Positions 1-4,129 of a stretch of 5,507 nucleotides of DNA are shown here, piece by piece. Under the pieces are notes generated by a model. It did no database searches. It was not told the origin of the DNA and saw only the letters and a list, made by a program, of their open reading frames with translations. This DNA is from Candidatus Gastranaerophilales bacterium (lineage in GTDB: Bacteria > Cyanobacteriota > Vampirovibrionia > Gastranaerophilales > Gastranaerophilaceae). The position numbers and the translations under genes are program-made. The stretch is from assembly GCA_944323495.1 (NCBI GenBank), contig CALUSZ010000211.1:1-5507 (forward strand). Reading direction: 5' to 3'. The stretch's first letter is position 1. Every line of letters begins with the position of its first letter.

Positions 1-669
1 CCTGATATGTGTCTGGCTTCTATGGGGAATTATATTTTTAATAAGGATATCCTTCTTAATGCTCTTGAAGAGGATTCAAAAATAGAAGAGTCTAACCATG
101 ATTTCGGGAAAAACGTCATCCCAATGCTTTTAGAGCAGGGTAAAAGGGTGTATATTTACAATTTCAGCGACAATGATTTTCCGGGTATGACAGAGAAAGA
201 AAAGGGTTACTGGCGTGATGTAGGCTGTATTGATGCATACTGGCAGGCTAATATGGATTTGTTAGACTATGAGCCCGAATTAAACCTTTATTCAAAAGAG
301 TGGCCTATAAGAACATTCAACTACAACTATCCTCCGGCAAAATTCATATGGCAGGAAGGAGATAGAGTCGGTATGGCTACAAATTCTATGGTTTCAGAAG
401 GATGTATTGTATCCGGTGGAATGCTTTCAAGATGCATTTTATCTCCAAAAGTCAAAATCAACAGTTATTCTCAAGTATCCGACAGTATTTTAATGGAAAA
501 TGTCAATGTCGGAAGGTATTCCGAGATTAGAAAAGCTATTATTGATAAGAATGTTGATATACCGCCATATACGAAAATCGGAATCAACAAGGAGGAGGAT
601 ATTGCAAGAGGTTTTTACGTATCTGAAGGCGGAGTCACTGTTGTACCCAAAAATGCGAGATTATCTTAA
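1..669 (+). CDS. glgC: Glucose-1-phosphate adenylyltransferase (ADP-glucose pyrophosphorylase), 3' part
   Basis: This enzyme makes ADP-glucose and pyrophosphate from ATP and glucose-1-phosphate, the committed step of bacterial glycogen synthesis in the cytoplasm. The reading frame is open from base 1, so the window holds the last 222 residues of a protein usually slightly over 400 long; the N-terminal nucleotide-binding part lies outside. Visible signatures, counted from the window edge, are ASMGNYIF (6-13), HDFGKNVIP (33-41), YWRDVGCIDAYW (70-81), WPIRTFNYNYPPAKF (101-115), and a left-handed beta-helix region around 128-195 with NSMVSEGCIVSGG and IGINKEED. The block order matches E. coli GlgC closely. 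The Asp of WRDVG is the conserved residue linked to metal binding in this family. The PPAKF-type linker looks more like the enterobacterial than the classical cyanobacterial branch; this is from memory. No other glycogen gene is in the window, and no clear terminator follows the TAA stop. Identity is secure. Confidence 0.95.
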   Translation, partial: PDMCLASMGNYIFNKDILLNALEEDSKIEESNHDFGKNVIPMLLEQGKRVYIYNFSDNDFPGMTEKEKGYWRDVGCIDAYWQANMDLLDYEPELNLYSKEWPIRTFNYNYPPAKFIWQEGDRVGMATNSMVSEGCIVSGGMLSRCILSPKVKINSYSQVSDSILMENVNVGRYSEIRKAIIDKNVDIPPYTKIGINKEEDIARGFYVSEGGVTVVPKNARLS

Positions 670-692
670 CATTTATTAACATAACGCAATTT

Positions 693-718
693 TTGAAAGA
701 TAAAATACTTTATATAAT
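693..718 (+). promoter_or_regulatory. Possible promoter for the 148-aa membrane protein gene
   Basis: A perfect TATAAT lies at 713-718, about 40 bp upstream of the chosen ATG. The nearest -35-like word, TTGAAA at 693-698, leaves only a 14-bp spacer, which is short for a housekeeping sigma factor, so the -10 is the stronger half of this call. A 10-bp inverted repeat (711-720 with 737-746) overlaps the -10 and ends just before the ribosome binding site, and could be an operator. All of this is in very AT-rich DNA where such words arise by chance. Confidence 0.35.
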
Positions 719-742
719 TAGGGAAAAAGATTAAGTTAATTA

Positions 743-750
743 TATAGGGG
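743..750 (+). promoter_or_regulatory. Ribosome binding site deciding the start at 759
   Basis: TATAGGGG ends 8 bases before ATG 759, a normal spacing. It ends only 2 bases before the in-frame TTG at 753, so the ATG at 759 is preferred as the start. Confidence 0.6.
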
Positions 751-758
751 TTTTGACT

Positions 759-1205
759 ATGTCCATAACAAGTGCAGTTACAAATCTGGCGCACAGCACA
801 AATAAATTATCAACACTTAAGAAAAGCCTGGGGCTTGGCGGGCTAATGACTGCAGGTTTTTGTGTATTTGATTTTTTGACCGTTCCCGGAGCTTTTAAAC
901 TCGATTACAATACAGATGGTGAAAAAGTCGAAGGCACCAATTGGAAATCAGGTTTTAAGGAACTCGGAAAATCCGCAATTAAATGCGCCGGCTATCTTGC
1001 AGTTCCGGCAGCTATTTTAGGACTTGCCTCCGGCGCCGGAGTTATTGCAGCAACTATAGCAGGGTTAACCTCCTTTGGCTCTGCATTTGCACTATCTTCT
1101 ATATTTGAAAAACTGCTTCCGGAAGAGCAGAAGCTTGTTGCAGAGGCCTGCAAGAAAAAAGGTATTGATATTAATCAAGGGAAAATGGAAGAATACTTAG
1201 CGTAA
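759..1205 (+). CDS. Hypothetical glycine/alanine-rich membrane-associated protein, 148 aa
   Basis: I do not recognise this gene. ATG 759 is chosen over the in-frame TTG at 753 because the GGGG ribosome binding site sits 8 bases upstream of it. The N terminus (residues 1-25) is Ser/Thr/Lys-rich and amphipathic, with no signal peptide. A first short hydrophobic stretch spans about 26-46 (GLGGLMTAGFCVFDFLTVPG). A charged loop with NTDGEKVEGTNWKSG follows at 51-65. A long hydrophobic Gly/Ala stretch spans about 76-115 and includes AILGLASGAGVIAATIAG, whose small-residue spacing resembles a glycine-zipper membrane hairpin. The tail (117-148) is charged and helical. Together these suggest a small membrane-inserted protein that could oligomerise; that is inference from composition only. 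It stands alone, 89 bp after glgC, and its 3' end overlaps by 9 bp a candidate minus-strand ORF. Base composition and codon use look like those of the neighbours. It is probably a real gene; its function is unknown. Confidence 0.8.
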   Translation: MSITSAVTNLAHSTNKLSTLKKSLGLGGLMTAGFCVFDFLTVPGAFKLDYNTDGEKVEGTNWKSGFKELGKSAIKCAGYLAVPAAILGLASGAGVIAATIAGLTSFGSAFALSSIFEKLLPEEQKLVAEACKKKGIDINQGKMEEYLA

Positions 1206-1340
1206 ATCTTTGTCCTTTTTATCATCTTCAACCCAGACGAGCGTAATAGGCAGAGGTATCGTTCCAAACGGGTTAGATACTGCTTTGTCATACTTATTTA
1301 TTTTTCTATTCACTAATTTAAAGAAACTTTTTAACTTCAT
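1197..1340 (-). CDS. Candidate small protein, 47 aa
   Basis: The minus strand is open from ATG at 1340 to TAA at 1197-1199. The product begins MKLKSFFKLVNRKINK, then has a central NPFGTIPLPITLVWVEDD block (residues 23-40) and ends in an acidic/basic tail, KKDKDLR. The start is basic and amphipathic, and the middle is hydrophobic and proline-containing, which looks more like a protein than random AT-rich translation. It lies 90 bp downstream of surE on the same strand and could share its transcript. Its last codons overlap the end of the convergent 148-aa gene. The weakness is translation initiation: no Shine-Dalgarno sits near ATG 1340, and the only good one (1361-1369) is 20 bases upstream, placed for an out-of-frame ATG at 1356. 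I recognise no family. It may be real, a frameshifted gene, or chance. Confidence 0.45.
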   Translation of the reverse strand: MKLKSFFKLVNRKINKYDKAVSNPFGTIPLPITLVWVEDDKKDKDLR

Positions 1341-1356
1341 ATTTATATAATTGCAT
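1318..1356 (-). CDS. Possible 12-codon leader ORF overlapping the small protein start
   Basis: ATG 1356 follows GAAGAGGGG (1361-1369) by 4 bases and opens MQLYKYEVKKFL, then TAA. It has the best ribosome binding site in this region, yet its frame stops inside the 47-aa ORF, which is read one base further on. It could be a translational leader, the true start of a frameshifted small protein, or chance. Confidence 0.2.
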   Translation of the reverse strand: MQLYKYEVKKFL

Positions 1357-1404
1357 TGAACCCCTCTTCATAAATCGCCTTAAAGGGTTATATAAGTTTC
1401 TTTA
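1319..1404. repeat. 11-bp inverted repeat bracketing the small ORF start region
   Basis: TAAAGAAACTT at 1319-1329 is the exact reverse complement of AAGTTTCTTTA at 1394-1404. In a minus-strand transcript the two arms would pair and enclose the Shine-Dalgarno and both candidate ATGs in a loop of 64 bases. The right arm also overlaps the weak hairpin at 1385-1412, so the two structures would be mutually exclusive. Confidence 0.4.
1361..1369 (-). promoter_or_regulatory. Strong Shine-Dalgarno upstream of the minus-strand small ORF
   Basis: On the minus strand this reads GAAGAGGGG. It is 4 bases from ATG 1356 and 20 bases from ATG 1340, so it fits the 12-codon frame and not the 47-aa frame. Its presence shows that something on this strand downstream of surE is probably translated. 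Confidence 0.45.
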
Positions 1405-1412
1405 TATAAGCC
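1385..1412 (-). terminator. Weak hairpin downstream of surE, possible terminator
   Basis: TTATATAA (1388-1395 and 1402-1409) forms an 8-bp stem with a 6-base loop, extended by two G-C pairs beyond one mismatch. It begins 19 bp after the surE stop. The stem is almost all A-T and no clean T-run follows on the minus strand, so it is a poor intrinsic terminator. Confidence 0.2.
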
Positions 1413-1430
1413 GAAAGTCTTACTGCGTAT

Positions 1431-2222
1431 TTAGAACCAATTGCAAAGATTTTCCCTGCACAAATCGTTTTCCAATTCCTGCAGAATATTTGTTCTTGTC
1501 ATCTCATAAGTTACAGGTGTTATTGAAATTTTGTTGTTTCTGACAGCTGCAATATCAGTTGAAGCGTCTTCCGGCTCATTAATCAATTCACCTGCCATCC
1601 AGTAATACACTTTACCTCTGGGGTCAATCCTTTTTTCGTAAGCGTCAGTAAACATTCTGCTTCCAAGCTCTGTTGCTGCAACACCGCCTATATCATCTTT
1701 TTCAAGTCCGGGAATATTAATATTGAGTATTGTTTTAGAAGGGAATTTTTTTATATCAATTTTGTTTAATAAGTCTGCAACAAACTCTGCTGAGACCTTA
1801 AATGACTCATATTCCGTGCTCATACTTGCCAGAGAAGTTGCAATACTCGGATATCCCATCATAGCGCCTTCCATCGCACAGCTTACAGTACCGGAATAAA
1901 GAATATCCGCGCCCAGATTCGGCCCGTGGTTAATTCCTGAGATTACTAAATCCGGCAGCTCATCTTTTTCTAAAATTGCGTTAATCGCTAACTTAACACA
2001 GTCTCCCGGAGTTCCTGTTGTCATCCAGCAGCGCTTCGCTCCGTATTTTGCATCCACTTCTTCTACCCTCAAAGGAGTTTGCAGAGTCAGAGAATGCCCT
2101 GCCGCACTTCGTTCTCTATCAGGAGCCACAACATAGACATCATGACAGGGAGAAAGCGCCTCTATTAAAGCTCTTATACCATTTGCTAAAATCCCATCAT
2201 CATTTGATACTAATATTTTCAT
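1431..2222 (-). CDS. surE: 5'/3'-nucleotidase SurE (survival protein)
   Basis: SurE is a metal-dependent phosphatase that removes phosphate from nucleoside 5'- and 3'-monophosphates (and often short polyphosphate) in the cytoplasm; it is linked to stationary-phase and stress survival. The 263-aa product is of normal family length. The N terminus MKILVSNDDG holds the Asp-Asp metal ligands D8 and D9. S39 in the DRERSAAGHS block (35-44) and N98 in SGINHGPNLG (95-104) complete the expected metal site. Other family blocks are TGTPGDCV (69-76), YSGTVSCAMEGAMMG (109-123) and the C-terminal AAVRNNKISITP (225-236). No active-site residue is missing. An in-frame ATG at 2258 would add 12 residues, but it lies upstream of the predicted promoter and lacks the family N terminus, so 2222 is chosen. 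It is transcribed divergently from the tandem membrane-protein genes and may be cotranscribed with the small ORF downstream. Confidence 0.97.
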   Translation of the reverse strand: MKILVSNDDGILANGIRALIEALSPCHDVYVVAPDRERSAAGHSLTLQTPLRVEEVDAKYGAKRCWMTTGTPGDCVKLAINAILEKDELPDLVISGINHGPNLGADILYSGTVSCAMEGAMMGYPSIATSLASMSTEYESFKVSAEFVADLLNKIDIKKFPSKTILNINIPGLEKDDIGGVAATELGSRMFTDAYEKRIDPRGKVYYWMAGELINEPEDASTDIAAVRNNKISITPVTYEMTRTNILQELENDLCRENLCNWF

Positions 2223-2230
2223 TAAAAATT

Positions 2231-2238
2231 CCCTCTCT
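2231..2238 (-). promoter_or_regulatory. surE ribosome binding site
   Basis: On the minus strand this reads AGAGAGGG, ending 8 bases before ATG 2222. It fixes the surE start at the MKILVSNDDG methionine. Confidence 0.7.
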
Positions 2239-2246
2239 TTTAATAA

Positions 2247-2255
2247 AGTATAACA
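2247..2255 (-). promoter_or_regulatory. surE extended -10 promoter
   Basis: On the minus strand this reads TGTTATACT, a TGn extended -10 followed by TATACT (5 of 6 to consensus). Initiation would fall near 2240, giving a leader of about 18 bases that just contains the ribosome binding site. No good -35 is present at the right distance; two TGTAA words (2264-2268 and 2274-2278 on the + strand as TTACA) occupy that position instead. Confidence 0.55.
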
Positions 2256-2263
2256 CAAAATTG

Positions 2264-2411
2264 TTACAAAAATTTACATTAATTTTTCAAGGTTAATCAG
2301 CTAAAAATATACCATCTATAAAATAATAATAAATCCTTTTTCAATAATTACATTTAAACTCTCCTTACACGAAAAAAATAATCAAAAAGTCATCTTTACA
2401 TTTTCTTTACA
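2264..2411 (+). repeat. Cluster of six TTACA pentamers in the divergent intergenic region
   Basis: TTACA occurs at 2264, 2274, 2348, 2365, 2396 and 2407, all in the same orientation, and its complement TGTAA does not occur in this region. The last two lie in a near-tandem TCTTTACA repeat (2393-2400 and 2404-2411, 11 bp apart). TTTACA-N5-TTTACA fits the Bacillus PhoP-type direct-repeat pattern TT[ACT]A[CT]A with about 5-bp spacers, and an 11-bp period is also used by PhoB-type boxes. A response-regulator binding region is possible but not shown. Confidence 0.35.
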
Positions 2412-2414
2412 AAA

Positions 2415-2441
2415 GCCATTTTGATGGCAATTTTTATTTTT
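2415..2441 (+). terminator. Terminator-like hairpin without an upstream gene
   Basis: GCCAT (2415-2419) and ATGGC (2424-2428) form a 5-bp stem with a 4-base loop, preceded by AAAA and followed by AATTTTTATTTTT. The shape is that of a short intrinsic terminator reading rightwards, but the only gene to its left points away. It could end a short RNA, block antisense transcription, or insulate the promoter just downstream. Confidence 0.3.
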
Positions 2442-2447
2442 ACCGGC

Positions 2448-2481
2448 TTTTAAATATATATCCAAGCTGATATAATCGGCT
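2448..2481 (+). promoter_or_regulatory. Extended -10 promoter of the tandem membrane-protein genes, with overlapping palindrome
   Basis: TGATATAAT (2468-2476) is a perfect extended -10. TTTTAA at 2448-2453, 17 bp upstream of the TATAAT, is a weak -35. Initiation near 2483 gives a leader of only about 13-19 bases. The -10 is the centre of an inverted repeat, AGCTGAT-ATA-ATCGGCT (2465-2481; one G-T mismatch pair), which would suit a repressor operator. Confidence 0.5.
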
Positions 2482-2501
2482 ATATAGAAAAGTATATGTG
2501 T

Positions 2502-4115
2502 ATGATAAATAAAATTGGTGTAGACAGTACTAGCAGAATAAATAGCCATCAAGCCCGTAAAAAACAAGATGAGGGAAAGCCAAGTTTTAAAGGGCTCGGT
2601 TCAATCGCGCTGCAGGGAATCCAGATGTGCGAAAGAATGCCTATGGTAAACGTTACGGTAATAGATATGCTCTCTGCAATATTGCCCAGAACCATAGTAG
2701 AGTCAATGACTAACTGGTTTGCAGGATTTGAAGCTTTTAGGCGTGAATCATCCGGACTTGTTGTAAACTGCCTAATCCCGTCTCTGGTAACATTAGGGAT
2801 TGCAAAATGCATAAACCCGGCTTTTATGCCTAAAGGTGTCAGCATGTCCCGCTGCTGGGCTGACAGCACACTTATAGATAAAGCTGCTGAATATTATACA
2901 AAAGCTTCTTCAGAGGATAAAGTTAGAGAATCATTGAAGAATATTTTAGGTAATATTGAAGGCTATGAAGGCAAAAGAAAAATTTTATTTAAAGACGAAC
3001 TGGGTTCGGATTTGGATAAATATGCAAATAAACTCGCAGAGATATCACGCTCTAGCAGTAATGACAGAGCAATGCGCAAAGAAGTTAAAAAGCTTGCAAA
3101 TGAAATAGTTGAAAAAACACATGTTGCAGAAAATATAAAAATTGGCGGAAATAAAGATGTAAAAGCATTATCAGTTCAAAGTATGCTTGAAGATTCCGTA
3201 AAATTCTTTAAAGAATTCCAAAAATCCAATAACAAACTTGATATAGACAATTTTGCCAAACAAAGTAAAAAACTTGTTAAAACAAAGAGTTGGCTTGGCC
3301 TAGGTGTTATTCTTCCTCTTGCAATCTCAATGCAATACATTAACCGCTGGATTACAAGCAAAATTTCAGGAGTTAAGGGTGCGCCCATTTATGATGATTT
3401 TGGTAAAAATAAAGAGAATAACGTTGAACAAAATCCGGAAGCTAAAAAAGGTTTATTTCAACAAAAAATTATTTCAATATCTTCCATGGTAGGCGTAGCA
3501 CTTCTATCAATGATGAAAAAACCAAGTATGAATATGCTTGAATTTAAAGGCATGTTCCCTACTATGGATCAGGCAAGAATTATTTCAACCGCAACATTTG
3601 CCTCACGTATGGCAGCAGCTGAAGACAAGAATGAACTTGCAGAAGCAACTGTAAGAGATATTGCAACCTTCTCAAGCCTATATTTTCTAGGTGATTATGC
3701 TGCAAAAGCCGCTGCTACAATTATACAAAATAAAACAGGAGTAGTCCTGCTTAATGAAACAAAAAAATTGGATACCAACGCCAATAAGCTCCAGAAATTC
3801 TGGCATTGGGTTAAGGATATCAACATAAAATCTTCTGAAGAAGTCATCGGAAAAACAGAAAAAGAACTAAAACGTGCAAAAAATTTACGTTCCGCTTGCC
3901 AGGTAACTAACCTTGGTGTATCATTAGCACTGTTAGGGATTGTTATTCCGATATTTACACGACATAACACTAAGAAAAAACACGAACGAGCACTTCAGCT
4001 TGCCCGTGAAAATGCACAACAAAAAGCCGAAATAAAACAAGAAGAACCTGCAAAAACCCCGTTAAATGTAGAATATTCAAAATTAACACAGGGTTTTAGG
4101 GCTGGTCAAAAATAG
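2502..4115 (+). CDS. Hypothetical multi-pass membrane protein, first of a tandem paralogous pair, 537 aa
   Basis: I do not recognise a named family. ATG 2502 is preferred over ATG 2496 because the only Shine-Dalgarno-like word, AGAAAAG (2486-2492), is 9 bases from it and 3 from the other; the site is weak either way. From 2502 the order is: a polar basic N terminus with PSFKG at 27-31; PRT at 62-64 and FRRE at 79-82; hydrophobic segment about 85-103; a long Lys/Glu-rich, mostly helical region about 120-260; hydrophobic segments about 264-281 and 323-338; EFKGMFPT at 347-354 and ASRM at 367-370; a segment about 386-406 containing FLGD (395-398); a last segment about 469-486; and a Lys/Gln/Glu-rich tail. 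There is no signal peptide. It aligns along most of its length with the next gene, 14 bp downstream, and is probably cotranscribed with it from the promoter at 2448-2476. Membrane location is inferred from hydrophobicity; function is unknown. Lineage-specific is my best reading. Confidence 0.85.
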   Translation: MINKIGVDSTSRINSHQARKKQDEGKPSFKGLGSIALQGIQMCERMPMVNVTVIDMLSAILPRTIVESMTNWFAGFEAFRRESSGLVVNCLIPSLVTLGIAKCINPAFMPKGVSMSRCWADSTLIDKAAEYYTKASSEDKVRESLKNILGNIEGYEGKRKILFKDELGSDLDKYANKLAEISRSSSNDRAMRKEVKKLANEIVEKTHVAENIKIGGNKDVKALSVQSMLEDSVKFFKEFQKSNNKLDIDNFAKQSKKLVKTKSWLGLGVILPLAISMQYINRWITSKISGVKGAPIYDDFGKNKENNVEQNPEAKKGLFQQKIISISSMVGVALLSMMKKPSMNMLEFKGMFPTMDQARIISTATFASRMAAAEDKNELAEATVRDIATFSSLYFLGDYAAKAAATIIQNKTGVVLLNETKKLDTNANKLQKFWHWVKDINIKSSEEVIGKTEKELKRAKNLRSACQVTNLGVSLALLGIVIPIFTRHNTKKKHERALQLARENAQQKAEIKQEEPAKTPLNVEYSKLTQGFRAGQK

Positions 4116-4118
4116 CGT

Positions 4119-4123
4119 AAAGG
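4119..4123 (+). promoter_or_regulatory. Ribosome binding site of the second paralogue
   Basis: AAAGG lies 6 bases before ATG 4130, inside the 14-bp gap after the TAG stop of the preceding gene. It fixes the start and supports translation from a shared mRNA. It is clearly stronger than the site in front of the first paralogue. Confidence 0.65.
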
Positions 4124-4129
4124 TAGATT

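Noticed and set aside
753..758. TTG at 753 as the start of the 148-aa gene
   Set aside because: It is only 2 bases from the GGGG ribosome binding site; ATG 759 has a normal 8-base spacing.
2223..2258. Upstream in-frame ATG at 2258 as the surE start
   Set aside because: It would add 12 residues before the conserved MKILVSNDDG, lies upstream of the predicted -10, and ignores the well-placed AGAGAGGG ribosome binding site.
2018..2296. 92-codon plus-strand ORF
   Set aside because: It lies almost wholly antisense inside surE, whose family motifs are unambiguous. The translation is Ser/His/Leu-rich and shows no family motif.
2264..2411. CRISPR-like or tandem repeat array reading of the TTACA words
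   Set aside because: The repeated unit is only 5-8 bases and the spacing is irregular (10, 74, 17, 31 and 11), so it fits binding sites, not an array.
2382..2567. 61-codon minus-strand ORF across the divergent intergenic region
   Set aside because: It starts inside the first paralogue, covers that gene's promoter and the hairpin, and has no convincing ribosome binding site. The translation looks like AT-rich noise.
2549..3970. Minus-strand ORFs at 2549-2869, 3176-3388 and 3695-3970, and a plus-strand ORF at 3304-3492
   Set aside because: All lie within the long first paralogue, whose frame is supported by homology to its neighbour. They are shadows in other frames.
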